DNA of 64,000 bases from Nitrospiraceae bacterium. GTDB lineage: Bacteria; Nitrospirota; Nitrospiria; Nitrospirales; Nitrospiraceae. This document shows positions 52,820 to 61,686 of the stretch, piece after piece. A program made the position numbers and the translations under genes. Where the stretch lies: NCBI GenBank assembly GCA_019637075.1, contig JAHBWI010000002.1, positions 1-64,000 on the forward strand, given 5' to 3'. The first letter of the stretch is position 1; the number at the start of each line of letters is the position of its first letter. The notes under the pieces are model-generated. The model had not been told where the DNA came from. It was given only the letters and a program-made list of their open reading frames with translations, and did not search any database.

Positions 52820-54057
52820 CCTGCAGCCTCGCCTACGGCAAAAGTAAAATGGGCGTCAAAATAAGAATCCGTCAAATCCGGTGGAAACGGCGGCAGCGGC
52901 ACCGCACTCTGAATCGCTCGATGGGCCGAGAGATCATAGTACTCATTCCCCGACGATTGTTCGATCACCACGCTGCTCACTCGGCCGTCCCGCTCGAGCC
53001 GGAACCGCACCACCACGGTGAGTGCTTTCCCGGACAAATCAACGGGAGGCGCCGTCCACAGGCTACTGATCCGTGCCTGCACACGCGCCAAGTATTGATT
53101 AGACCCTGCCACGCCCGGAACCCGCATCTTCGTATCGGGCTTCGTACGCGCCGCACTCGCCGTCATAGGCGGAGGAGCGACCGGTCGAGGCTCCGAGAAC
53201 ATCGGCTTCACCTCGCGTACCGGCTCGGCCGGTTTCATGGGAGGCGGCTGAAACTTCTTTAGATCCTCCAACTCGCGATCCAGATCCCGATTCATTTCTT
53301 CGGACAACGACTTTTGCTGCGGCTTCGGCGGAGCCGGACTGATTTTCGGCGGCTCGCGCGGCGCTTCGGCCGGCATCTCCGGCACCTTCAGCTTCTTAAT
53401 GACATCATCGAATTCGTTCCGCTCCGGAGACCGCTCCAGTTTCGGCTGAGCGGCCTTTTTCGCGTCCGCGGCCTTCATGGGGGCCAAATCGCCATATTGA
53501 GGCGCATTCGGAGGCAGTTCCACATCTTTCATCAGGTCCCGCAACGCTTCGGAGCGATGGGCCACAGGCGCAGCCGCCGGCGCCTTAACCGGACTTTGAA
53601 TCGACTGTGGCGCCGCCAATGTCGGAGGCGGAGGTGCTACCGGAGCCGGCGGAGCGACCGGAACCGGCTGCGGAGCCGGGGGAGCCGGTTTGGCCTGCAC
53701 GGGAGCCGGACGCGGAGGGGCCGGGGCCGGCGGAGGCGGCGTCTGCACCGGCTTGGGGGGGACCGGAATCGGCGTCGACTGCACCGGTTTCGGTTGAGGC
53801 GTCGGACGTGGAACCGCCTTCTCAACCTTGGGCTCATCCTTGGCTTCCGAAGTCGGCAAGGTTACTAACGAGACCTGCATCGCCGAAAGCGGTCGCTCAA
53901 CCTTCTTAAAGAGCTTCATCCCCATGATCACCGCCAGCAGGCAGAGATGCACCACCAAGGAGATCACGACGGTCTTCCGCAGCTGGCGTGTACCGGCTTC
54001 GACCAGATCACCCAGCAAAAAGAGGGAGGCCTGTCTTGGGAGGGTCTGGGATGTCAT
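52816..54057 (-). CDS. tolA: TolA/TonB-like energy-transducing protein
   Basis: 413-aa protein with one N-terminal TM helix (VVISLVVHLCLLAVIMGM), a very long Pro/Ala/Lys-rich periplasmic stretch (about 75-320) and a C-terminal TonB_C/TolA-III-like domain (LARVQARISSLWTAPP, VVVRFRLERDGRVSSVVIEQSSGNEYYD in shorter form: VVVRFRLERDGRVSSV). It transmits energy from TolQR to the outer membrane. Located between tolR and tolB, so assigned as TolA rather than TonB. Confidence 0.88.
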   Translation of the reverse strand: MTSQTLPRQASLFLLGDLVEAGTRQLRKTVVISLVVHLCLLAVIMGMKLFKKVERPLSAMQVSLVTLPTSEAKDEPKVEKAVPRPTPQPKPVQSTPIPVPPKPVQTPPPPAPAPPRPAPVQAKPAPPAPQPVPVAPPAPVAPPPPTLAAPQSIQSPVKAPAAAPVAHRSEALRDLMKDVELPPNAPQYGDLAPMKAADAKKAAQPKLERSPERNEFDDVIKKLKVPEMPAEAPREPPKISPAPPKPQQKSLSEEMNRDLDRELEDLKKFQPPPMKPAEPVREVKPMFSEPRPVAPPPMTASAARTKPDTKMRVPGVAGSNQYLARVQARISSLWTAPPVDLSGKALTVVVRFRLERDGRVSSVVIEQSSGNEYYDLSAHRAIQSAVPLPPFPPDLTDSYFDAHFTFAVGEAAG

Positions 54058-54095
54058 TAACGTTACAACGTTCGCAAGAACGGAACGCGCTGGCG

Positions 54096-54548
54096 TTATT
54101 TCTTGCGCGGGGAAGCCGGAGCCGGGAACGACTCGGTCACACGTTCCGAAGCCGTGGGCTCGGTCACCATGCCGAGCTTCTCTATCCCCGCCTTCTTCAC
54201 GCTGTCCATAACCTGGACGACGATCCCGTAGGGCACGTCGCGGTCGGCACGCAGAAACAGCGACACCTCCGGATTTTGATCCTTCAGCGCGCGCAACTTC
54301 CGTTCAAGCTGAATCGGGCTGACTTGATCCTTATCCAAATACAATCGCTGATCCCGCTCAATCGACAAAACGGCCCGTGCTTCAGGCTTAATCGTATTGG
54401 TCGCGGATTTCGGCAGATTGATGTCCATGCCGCGATACAACATCGGCGCGGTGACCATGAAAATCACCAACAGCACGAGGACGACGTCCACCAACGGGAT
54501 CACATTGATCTCCGCCATGAACCGCCGATGGCGCGTTTCCGACATCAT
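54096..54548 (-). CDS. tolR: TolR/ExbD proton-channel subunit
   Basis: 150-aa inner-membrane protein with one TM helix (DVVLVLLVIFMVTAPML) carrying the conserved Asp, preceded by EINVIPLVD, and a periplasmic ExbD-type domain. Its start overlaps the tolQ stop by 4 bp (ATGA). With TolQ it forms a proton-driven motor. Confidence 0.93.
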   Translation of the reverse strand: MMSETRHRRFMAEINVIPLVDVVLVLLVIFMVTAPMLYRGMDINLPKSATNTIKPEARAVLSIERDQRLYLDKDQVSPIQLERKLRALKDQNPEVSLFLRADRDVPYGIVVQVMDSVKKAGIEKLGMVTEPTASERVTESFPAPASPRKK

Positions 54549-55264
54549 CCTTGCACACCGACCGTCGTGGTTTTGGGACGGGTCTGCAGCGACCGCATCG
54601 CCTCAACGGTGAAGGATTCGATGCGAAACACGGTTTTGCGGATACGGGTCAAGAAATAGTTGTAGGCGATGACCGCCGGAATCGCGGTGAATAAGCCGGC
54701 TGCGGTCGCAACCAGTGCCTCGGAGACGCCGGGCGCAACGGCTGCGATACTGGCCGTCCCCTGGAGCCCGATTTCACGAAACGAATCGATGATGCCAAGT
54801 ACCGTTCCCAGCAGTCCGATGAACGGGGTGATGTTTCCCGTCGTGGCCAGCACCGGCAGGTAGGACTCGAGCTGCGAGATCTGGTTCTGTACCAAGTAGC
54901 CGACCGTTTTATCCAAGTACTGACGATCGATCGCCTGAGTTGGTTCTTTTCCCGGGGCTCCGGGATGCACGGCGACACCGTCGCCCGCGATCGGCGCTGC
55001 GACCCGATCCATGATGCCTTGAAAGACCTGTGCGCTGGGGCTGCCTTCCGCCCGCTTCGATTGGCGGTACAATTCGTCTAAGTCCCGAATCTTCGTGAAC
55101 GCGCTGAAAAACCGCTGATCCTCACGATCGGCGGCCCGGAAACTTTTCCACTTCAGAAAGATCACGCCCCAGGAAATAACCGACGCCACGAACAGCAGCA
55201 CCAGCACGATTTTCGATACCGCGCCCAGCGATCCAACTAGTCCCGTGACTCCAGATTGGAACAT
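54545..55264 (-). CDS. tolQ: TolQ/ExbB proton-channel subunit
   Basis: 239-aa inner-membrane protein of the MotA/TolQ/ExbB family with three TM helices. The family signature GLLGTVLGIIDSFREIG and AEALVATAAGLFTAIPAVIAYN (here EALVATAAGLFTAIPAVIA) are present. First gene of the Tol-Pal operon; the tRNA-Asp gene lies 72 bp upstream on the same strand. Confidence 0.94.
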   Translation of the reverse strand: MFQSGVTGLVGSLGAVSKIVLVLLFVASVISWGVIFLKWKSFRAADREDQRFFSAFTKIRDLDELYRQSKRAEGSPSAQVFQGIMDRVAAPIAGDGVAVHPGAPGKEPTQAIDRQYLDKTVGYLVQNQISQLESYLPVLATTGNITPFIGLLGTVLGIIDSFREIGLQGTASIAAVAPGVSEALVATAAGLFTAIPAVIAYNYFLTRIRKTVFRIESFTVEAMRSLQTRPKTTTVGVQG

Positions 55265-55336
55265 CAGCCTAGACCTTTCCCGTCACATGACGTCGCCGGA
55301 AAACGATAGCATGGATTGTACCAAACGTTGGGGAAA

Positions 55337-55415
55337 TGGCGGGGCCGACGGGATTTGAACCCGCGACCTCCAGATTGACAATCTGGCGTCCTAAACCAAG
55401 CTGAACGACGGCCCC
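55337..55415 (-). tRNA. tRNA-Asp (GTC)
   Basis: The minus strand folds as a cloverleaf: acceptor GGGGCCG/CGGCCCC, anticodon stem-loop CCAGA-TTGTCAA-TCTGG with anticodon GTC, T arm GCGGG-TTCAAAT-CCCGT. Discriminator G and CCA (55337-55339) are encoded. Confidence 0.96.
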
Positions 55416-55549
55416 ACGCAAGTCTAAAAGTAGCGGAAGAAGATTCTTACCCGCAAAAGTCCAACTGACTAAATACGGTAGAGGTTGCTGTTGTACATCA
55501 CAACAAATGGATAAGGCAATGGGTTACAGAGAATTCCGTGTATTTCGCT

Positions 55550-55625
55550 TGGTAGGCGGAACAGGGATCGAACCTGTGACCTCTGCCTTGTAAGGGCAGC
55601 GCTCTCCCAATTGAGCTATCCGCCC
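55550..55625 (-). tRNA. tRNA-Val (TAC)
   Basis: The minus strand gives acceptor GGGCGGA/TCCGCCT, D arm TAGCTCAATTGGGAGAGC, anticodon loop CTTACAA (anticodon TAC) in stem CTGCC/GGCAG, T arm ACAGG-TTCGATC-CCTGT. CCA is encoded (55550-55552). The first acceptor pair is G1-U72 instead of the usual G-C. Confidence 0.95.
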
Positions 55626-55655
55626 GATTTTCTTCAAACTCCACAAATCTTTGGG

Positions 55656-55684
55656 ATGCTACCAACTCCATAAATCCATGTCAA
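55656..55684 (-). promoter_or_regulatory. Sigma-70 promoter of the tRNA-Val gene
   Basis: TTGACA (perfect -35), 17 bp, TAGCAT (four of six at -10) on the minus strand. The expected start is about 25 bp before the mature 5' end of tRNA-Val. tRNA-Asp, about 135 bp downstream on the same strand, may be cotranscribed. Confidence 0.7.
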
Positions 55685-55734
55685 CATAGAATCGTGCATT
55701 GTTCTTGCAAATGTTCGAGTTTTTTTCGTAGCGC

Positions 55735-56727
55735 TCACTTCCGGCGTGAAACGGCTGGTGCCGGCGGTGGTGTGGGCAAAACTGCTCTTGCGCTGTGACG
55801 CGGATGATACGCCGTGTGTACTTTTTTCAACCGCGCCGGTTCCACATGCGTGTAGATCTGCGTCGTCACGATGTTGCTGTGCCCCAGCATCGCCTGAACT
55901 GAACGAAGATCCGCCCCGCGTTCCAGCAAATGCGTCGCGAATGAATGGCGGAGCATGTGCGGTGACGGCAGTATCGAAATGCCGGCCCGCTGCGCACGCG
56001 CGCGGAGCAGTTTCCAAAAGCCCTGGCGCGTAAGCGGTGTTCCGCGCCTGGTCACAAACACATGCGGAGACATCCGTCGCTTCAGCAGTGCCGGACGCGC
56101 CTCCGCGAGGTAGCGGCGCACTAGCCGCTGCGCCGTTTCGCCGATCGGCACGACCCGCTGTTTGTCGCCTTTTCCGGTGATACCCAAATAGCCCACCTCG
56201 AGATTGCACTGATCGATCCGCAGCGCGACCAATTCCGACACGCGCAAACCGGAGGCGTAGAGCACCTCCACCATCGTTTGATCGCGCAGATCTTCCGGCG
56301 ATGGACGGGATGGCAGATCGAGCAAGCGCGTCACCTCGTCCTGATTCAGGGTCTTCGGCAATCGCCGAGCACGGGAGACGCTGCGCACACTCACCGTAGG
56401 ATTCGTCGCAATGACGCCGTCCTGTTTGAGGAAACGAAATAGACTCCGCACTGCGGCCAACGCGCGAGCACGCGACGCCGGCGCCAACCCCTGCCGATGC
56501 AGCTCATCCAGGAAACCGGCCAGCACCTGCGGCGAACAATCCTCAACCGTCGCGATGCCCCGCCCGAACAGGAAGCGTTGAAATTTTTCGAGGTCTCGGC
56601 GATAAGCAGCCAGCGTGTTGCGCGACAGGCCGCACCCGATGCGAAGATGATCCCAATGCCGCTCAACCTGCGGCGCCAACGGCAACGGGTCGCCCTGGCC
56701 CGCAGCTCCGCCTTTGGATCGTTTCAC
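55735..56727 (-). CDS. xerD: Tyrosine recombinase XerD
   Basis: 330-aa site-specific recombinase that resolves chromosome dimers at dif. Core-binding domain at 20-110; catalytic residues R162 (ASGLRVSEL), K186/K189 (GKGDK), H257 and R260 (HMLRH), H283 (LGHSN) and nucleophile Y292 (IYTHV) are all present. XerD-type by its DLRSVQAMLGHSNIVTTQIYTHV (here DLRSVQAMLGHSNIVTTQ). There is no mobile-element context, so it is the housekeeping enzyme. The C-terminal tail beyond residue 315 is Pro-rich. Confidence 0.9.
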   Translation of the reverse strand: MKRSKGGAAGQGDPLPLAPQVERHWDHLRIGCGLSRNTLAAYRRDLEKFQRFLFGRGIATVEDCSPQVLAGFLDELHRQGLAPASRARALAAVRSLFRFLKQDGVIATNPTVSVRSVSRARRLPKTLNQDEVTRLLDLPSRPSPEDLRDQTMVEVLYASGLRVSELVALRIDQCNLEVGYLGITGKGDKQRVVPIGETAQRLVRRYLAEARPALLKRRMSPHVFVTRRGTPLTRQGFWKLLRARAQRAGISILPSPHMLRHSFATHLLERGADLRSVQAMLGHSNIVTTQIYTHVEPARLKKVHTAYHPRHSARAVLPTPPPAPAVSRRK

Positions 56728-56952
56728 CAGGCTCCTTCGACGTGGCGCGTATCGAAGCGTATCCGATCTGATGAGGCCATCATACCGGCACTATAGCCAA
56801 GCAGTTCCGACAACACAACGCGCCATCAGCAACTTACCTTGACACCCCCGCACCTGTTTCCTATAGTGAGGTGGTTGCGACAATCCGACGGTACAATTCC
56901 CACAAGCACCGTAACCGAAACCGTCCGCAGGGCAAGAGTTCGACACCACTTC

Positions 56953-58959
56953 ATGTTGTTCCCGACCGGATCCCGCGTTCAGGCCACCCGTGCGTACACC
57001 CTCGTATTCGTGGGGCTCTTCCTGATGCCCTCGGTAGGGATCGACCACGCGGTCGCCGCCAAATCGTCGGGCTCCAAATCCTCAGCCCCGGCGAAGCCAT
57101 CCCAACCCAAGTCCCCAACGGCCGCAGGGCAAGCCACGCTGGATCAAGCCAAACGGCTGATCGACTCGGAACAGCCGGAAGCCGCAGCAACGATCCTGCG
57201 ACAGTTCATCGAATCCAATCCCCCGGCGGAACTGCTGGACGACGCTTATCTCCTGATGGCCGCCGCCATGTTCGGCATGCGGGAATACTCCGAAAGCACC
57301 AGGTACCTCAATCAGCTCATGGGGGAATTCCCCTCCTCAGAGTTGATCGATCGCACGAAGCTGCTGTTGGCAAAGACCCACGCGAAGGCAGGCAACCTTG
57401 ACTTGGCCCTGCCTCTTCTTGCGGAAGTCAAAAGCCTGACCACCGACGCCAACACGAAACGCGAGGCTTTGCGGCTGACCGGCGAATTCCAGGTGCAGAA
57501 GAAGGACTATCCGCGGGCCATCCAGGCCTGGCTCGAAGAAATGAACGCCGAACCGGACGATCAACCGCGCGAGGCGGAAGCCCGGATTCGCGATCTGGTA
57601 AACGAGACCCTTGACAAGCCCGCCTTGCTTCGCGTGCGTGACGCCTACCCAAAGTCGTTTCCGGGAGATCTTGCCTCGATCAAGCTGATCGAGCTGCATA
57701 CGTCGAGCGGCGAGGATCATCTGGTCGAGCGTGACCTGCGGCTCTTCCTCGGCCGATTTCCCAATCATTCCTATGCCTCCAAGGCCTCCGAACTCCAGTC
57801 CACCATCCAGACCAGACTGAAATCCCATGCCTACACGATTGCGGCGGTGTTCCCCCTATCTGGCAAGCTAGCCCCGTTCGGCACAGAAGTGCTCAACGGC
57901 ATTCACCTGGCACTCGAACGCAGCAAGGATGGCGGCGAGGGAGGATCTGTCGGCCTGATCGTCAAGGACACGGAATCCGACCGCGCGTCGTTTCTGGATG
58001 AGTTCGCCAACCTGCTGGGCGACGATCGGCCCGTGGCGGTGATCGGCCCGCTGCTGTCCAAAAACCTCCCCGTCATGGCGGAGTTGGCGGAACGTGCGCA
58101 CGTCCCGTTGATCACACCGAGCGCCACCGCTACGAACGTACGCCGGTTGGGAAGCTATGTCTTCAGCACCGCCCTTACCTATGGCCACCAGGCCAAGCGC
58201 ATGGCCGACTACGCCCTGCGCGATCAACACTACAAACGCATCGCGATCCTCTACCCCGACACCGTTTACGGCCGCGAACTGGCTCGGCTCTTCGCCCAAG
58301 AAGTCCACCAACAGGATGGTGAATTGATCGCAAGCCTCCCTTACAAAGAGGGCGATACGGATTTTCGCGGCCCCATCGGTCAGCTCAAGGCCGAGGACCT
58401 GAAAAAGTACGGGGTCGAGGTGCCCATAGAGGACGATCCGAACAAACCGGTGCCGAAACCCACCGGCAAGAAGGGGAAGCGAATCCTCTACTCACCGGGA
58501 TTCGACGCGATCTACATACCCGGCCGTTCGCTGGACGTCGGGCTCTTGGCAGCTCAGTTGGCGTTCCATGACATGACGGTCCCGCTGCTGGGGGCCAACG
58601 GATGGAATAGCCCGGACTTCGCCAGAGTCGCCGATCGAAGCATCGAAGGCAGCGTATTCGTCGACGGCTTCTTCGTTGACAGCACGATGCCGTCCGTGCA
58701 GGATTTCGTCGAGCGGTACCGAAAACGGTATCAAACCGCACCGTCGCTGTTTGCCGCACAGGGTTATGACGCAGCGCGTCTCGTGGTCGATGCGATCCGA
58801 AAAGGCGCCACGACTGGGGAGGCGATCCGCGACTATCTCTCGATGCAACATGACCTCCCGACCGTGACCGGGCCGAGCGGCTTCAGCGCGGAAGGCACCT
58901 TGAACCGGCAGGTGTTTTTGATTCAGGTCAAACAGGGTAAGTTCGTGCAGGTGGAATAG
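56953..58959 (+). CDS. LpoA/branched-chain-amino-acid-binding-like exported protein
   Basis: About 668-aa exported protein: signal peptide, Ser/Lys/Pro-rich linker, TPR-like helical repeats (about 55-280, including QPEAAATILRQFIESNPPAELL, here QPEAAATILRQFIESNP), then a periplasmic binding fold of the Leu/Ile/Val type (about 290-668) with AAVFPLSGKLAPFGTEVLNG, VAVIGPLLSKNLPVMAELAE and HVPLITPSAT. The TPR plus periplasmic-binding layout matches LpoA, the activator of penicillin-binding protein 1A. No lipobox is obvious. An open frame extends 38 codons upstream; start uncertain. Confidence 0.75.
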   Translation: MLFPTGSRVQATRAYTLVFVGLFLMPSVGIDHAVAAKSSGSKSSAPAKPSQPKSPTAAGQATLDQAKRLIDSEQPEAAATILRQFIESNPPAELLDDAYLLMAAAMFGMREYSESTRYLNQLMGEFPSSELIDRTKLLLAKTHAKAGNLDLALPLLAEVKSLTTDANTKREALRLTGEFQVQKKDYPRAIQAWLEEMNAEPDDQPREAEARIRDLVNETLDKPALLRVRDAYPKSFPGDLASIKLIELHTSSGEDHLVERDLRLFLGRFPNHSYASKASELQSTIQTRLKSHAYTIAAVFPLSGKLAPFGTEVLNGIHLALERSKDGGEGGSVGLIVKDTESDRASFLDEFANLLGDDRPVAVIGPLLSKNLPVMAELAERAHVPLITPSATATNVRRLGSYVFSTALTYGHQAKRMADYALRDQHYKRIAILYPDTVYGRELARLFAQEVHQQDGELIASLPYKEGDTDFRGPIGQLKAEDLKKYGVEVPIEDDPNKPVPKPTGKKGKRILYSPGFDAIYIPGRSLDVGLLAAQLAFHDMTVPLLGANGWNSPDFARVADRSIEGSVFVDGFFVDSTMPSVQDFVERYRKRYQTAPSLFAAQGYDAARLVVDAIRKGATTGEAIRDYLSMQHDLPTVTGPSGFSAEGTLNRQVFLIQVKQGKFVQVE

Positions 58960-59097
58960 CAGGCTGGTCAAAAACCGCCGGCTTGGCCCAAGCCAAAGTT
59001 CTACCGACGCCCGACTCGATGGCGACGGCGGCCACGACGCTGTGAATGTTTTCAGAATCCGATCTCGATTTTGAACCGTCTGTTAGGGAGTGACGAC

Positions 59098-60087
59098 ATG
59101 AACACGGGCCGTAAGCGGGTGCTCAGCGGCATGCAGCCGAGCGGATTGCTCCATCTCGGCAACTGGCTGGGAGCGCTGGACAACTGGAAAGGACTGCAGG
59201 AGCAATATGACTGTTTTTTCTTTGTGGCGGACTGGCATGCCTTGTCCACGAACTACGCCGACACCAGCCGCATCCGCGAGTATGTCCGCGAGTTGCTGAT
59301 CGACTGGCTTGCAGTCGGCATCGATCCCAAACGCTCGACGGTCTTTGTGCAGTCACAGGTACCGGACCATGCGATCCTGCACCTGCTGTTTTCGATGATC
59401 ATCCCGGTTTCATGGCTCGAGCGGAACCCCACGTATAAAGAGAAGCAACAGGAGATCCGCGAACGGGACCTGAGCACCTATGGGTTTCTCGGCTATCCTG
59501 TGCTGCAAGCCGCCGACATCCTGATCTACAAGCCCGACTTCGTACCGGTGGGCAAGGACCAGCTGCCCCACCTGGAGCTCACTCGGGAATTGGCCCGCCG
59601 CTTCAACGACCTGTATCGGCCCGTCTTCCCCGAGCCGCAGGAGCACCTCACGAAGTTTCCGAAGGTGATGGGCACCGATGGCCGCAAGATGAGCAAGAGT
59701 TACGGCAACACGATCAACCTCTCGGACGCCGAACCGGTCGTCCGGCAGAAGCTGAAAACCATGATCACGGATCCGGCTCGCGTCCGACGTACCGACCGCG
59801 GCAACCCGGACGTCTGCCCCGTCTACGATTTTCACAAGATTTTCTCGCCGCTCCCGGTGATCGAGCAGGTCAACAGCGAATGCCGCAGCGCCGCGATCGG
59901 TTGCATCGACTGCAAGAAGCTTGTAGCCGATCGAATGGTCGAACGGCTCGGCCCCATCTGGGAAGCGCGCGCCGGCCTGACCCAAAACCCTGCGCAGCTC
60001 AACGATATCGTCGAAGAGGGCCGCCGCCGCGCGGTCGCTGTTACCTCTCGCACCATGGAAGAAGTGCGTGACGCGATGAAGATTTAG
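59098..60087 (+). CDS. trpS: Tryptophanyl-tRNA synthetase
   Basis: 329-aa class I synthetase. The HIGH-equivalent is HLGN (in SGLLHLGNW) and the KMSKS loop is intact (GRKMSKSYGN, about residue 195). GCIDCKK near the C terminus is typical of bacterial TrpRS. ATG at 59098 has GGAG 7 nt upstream. Single gene with about 140 bp upstream. Confidence 0.95.
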   Translation: MNTGRKRVLSGMQPSGLLHLGNWLGALDNWKGLQEQYDCFFFVADWHALSTNYADTSRIREYVRELLIDWLAVGIDPKRSTVFVQSQVPDHAILHLLFSMIIPVSWLERNPTYKEKQQEIRERDLSTYGFLGYPVLQAADILIYKPDFVPVGKDQLPHLELTRELARRFNDLYRPVFPEPQEHLTKFPKVMGTDGRKMSKSYGNTINLSDAEPVVRQKLKTMITDPARVRRTDRGNPDVCPVYDFHKIFSPLPVIEQVNSECRSAAIGCIDCKKLVADRMVERLGPIWEARAGLTQNPAQLNDIVEEGRRRAVAVTSRTMEEVRDAMKI

Positions 60088-60189
60088 TCCACCTGGTGAC
60101 CGATGGCGCCGTGATCGGCCGACAGCCGACCCGCCACGGCCTGTGGTTTGAGCAGACCCTGCGACGAACCCGAATCAAAGGAGTGTGGT

Positions 60190-60606
60190 ATGAGGGGGAT
60201 CACTGGATGGACCGGACTCATCGTCTGCGCCGCTGGGCTCTGGCTCTCGGGATGCGGCACCAACATGCACTCGGACAAACAGTCCGTCACAATCTTTTCC
60301 GTCCCTCCGGGCGCGACCCTCACGGTGGACAACTACATCCACCTCACGACGCCCGGCACAGTCTCGCTCAGCCGGAAGTCAGCTCACACGGCCGTCGCCT
60401 TCAAGGATGGCTATGAGAATGCGGAGTTGAGGATAGAACGGTCTTGGTCGTGGTGGGTGCTGGGAGATGTATTCGGCTGCTTGATCGTGTTCTCGCCGTT
60501 CTGCATCTACAAGGACGTGCACGACGGCGGATTCTTCGCATTCGACGACGAAATCTACCTGACATTGGACCAGCGATTGCCCGCCGCGTCCCCGCCTCTC
60601 AAATAA
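60190..60606 (+). CDS. PEGA-type small lipoprotein
   Basis: 138-aa lipoprotein: signal peptide with LSGC lipobox (Cys about 22), then a PEGA-like beta motif (IFSVPPGATLTVDNYIHLTTPGTVSL, here IFSVPPGATLTVDNYIHL) of the kind found in surface and S-layer proteins, then a second hydrophobic stretch (WWVLGDVFGCLIVFSPFCIYKD) that may span or sit on the membrane. The start is firm: AAAGGAG 6 nt before the ATG. Function unknown. Confidence 0.75.
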   Translation: MRGITGWTGLIVCAAGLWLSGCGTNMHSDKQSVTIFSVPPGATLTVDNYIHLTTPGTVSLSRKSAHTAVAFKDGYENAELRIERSWSWWVLGDVFGCLIVFSPFCIYKDVHDGGFFAFDDEIYLTLDQRLPAASPPLK

Positions 60607-60637
60607 CCCCGTTCAGGCCGCTCTGCCCAAGCGGGAC

Positions 60638-60964
60638 CTAGGCAGGGATGGCGAGCTTGCGCCAGACATCGGTCAAGCGGCGCAACACCGGTGCCCGAAC
60701 CTTGGTAAAGGACAAGCCGAATTCATTCGGTTTGAGCCAGCGCACCACTGCCGCATCGACCAAGATCGGGTTCGACTCATCCCCCGGGAAAATACAGATT
60801 TCCAGTTCGGCACCCGCCAGCACAATGGCTCCGCTCTTGACCCGACATCCCCCCGGCGAGAGATCGCAAAGTTCCCCGTCCCCGGCGATCATCTTCCCCT
60901 TTACCGAAAAATGGGTGCGGAACTGAACCCGAACCCGCTCGTGCTTGCGCTTGTTCCCGTTCAT
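60638..60964 (-). CDS. PilZ-domain protein
   Basis: 108-aa single-domain PilZ protein. The c-di-GMP-binding RxxxR motif is RKHERVRV (KRKHER) near residue 6, followed about 30 residues later by the D/N-x-S-x-x-G element (CDLSPGGCRV). It is probably a c-di-GMP receptor. Unlike larger PilZ proteins it has no effector domain, so it would act by binding a partner. Confidence 0.85.
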   Translation of the reverse strand: MNGNKRKHERVRVQFRTHFSVKGKMIAGDGELCDLSPGGCRVKSGAIVLAGAELEICIFPGDESNPILVDAAVVRWLKPNEFGLSFTKVRAPVLRRLTDVWRKLAIPA

Positions 60965-61116
60965 GGCGGTTGGCCCCCTTCACCACATCCCCGCCGTAAG
61001 TTACGGCGCGATACCGGTAGATTAGGCCAGAACAGCACAAAAGGCGAGGAATCGCTGTTTTCCCGACTCAACGTGGAAACGGTTCAAGGCTCCGCCTGCG
61101 ACATGCGAGGCCCACA

Positions 61117-61632
61117 CTATAAGGGTTGGGGCGGCGGCTCCTCGACCCCCTTGCCTGCGGCATTGAGCAGGTCCCGGCTGACAAGAATCGGGGCCTTGAA
61201 ATGAATCGCGAGCGCGATCGAATCAGATGAGCGGCTGTCGAACACCTTCTCACTCCCTTGGAGCGCGACGGTCAACGTTCCATAGTAGGTCCCGCCCTTC
61301 AGGGTGATGACGGTCTTTACCACCTTGCCGCCGAAGCTCTCGAGAATCGTGTGCATGAGATCGTGCGACAGCGGGCGGGGCAAGGTCTGGCCGGTGAGGG
61401 CCGCATGGATCGACCCGGCGACCGTGTGGTCGACGAAAATCGGGATCACTTTTCCTTCTGCAGCGAGCAGCACGACCGGGCCGCGGTCGGAGAGGCGAAC
61501 CTGGATATCATTGATCGTGACTTGCGTCGGCCCGTCTCCATCGCTGGCGCGCGCGAAGGGCTCAGCCCCCGACAGCATGATCAACCACACGAGGAACAGA
61601 ACCGGCGCCAGCCGAGCAGTCGTCAGGTTCAT
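61117..61632 (-). CDS. Exported BFN-domain (DUF151) protein
   Basis: 171-aa protein with signal peptide (LAPVLFLVWLIMLSGAEPFARA) and a bifunctional-nuclease (BFN/DUF151) domain: VVLLAAEGKVIPIFVDHTVAGSI (here VVLLAAEGKVIPIFVD), LMHTILESFGGKV, VFDSRSSDSIALAIHFKAPILVS (here VFDSRSSDSIALAIHF). Family members are usually cytoplasmic; a signal peptide is unusual, so it may act in the periplasm. Catalytic activity cannot be judged. Confidence 0.8.
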   Translation of the reverse strand: MNLTTARLAPVLFLVWLIMLSGAEPFARASDGDGPTQVTINDIQVRLSDRGPVVLLAAEGKVIPIFVDHTVAGSIHAALTGQTLPRPLSHDLMHTILESFGGKVVKTVITLKGGTYYGTLTVALQGSEKVFDSRSSDSIALAIHFKAPILVSRDLLNAAGKGVEEPPPQPL

Positions 61633-61686
61633 TGCCGCCTCCTGTCGCAGGTCAACGGCTGATTGCGCGGCGCACCCGCCGCCCCG

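Noticed and set aside
55735-56727. Tyrosine recombinase next to tRNA genes as an integrated element
   Set aside because: Sequence and residues are those of housekeeping XerD; no att repeats, phage or transposon genes are present.
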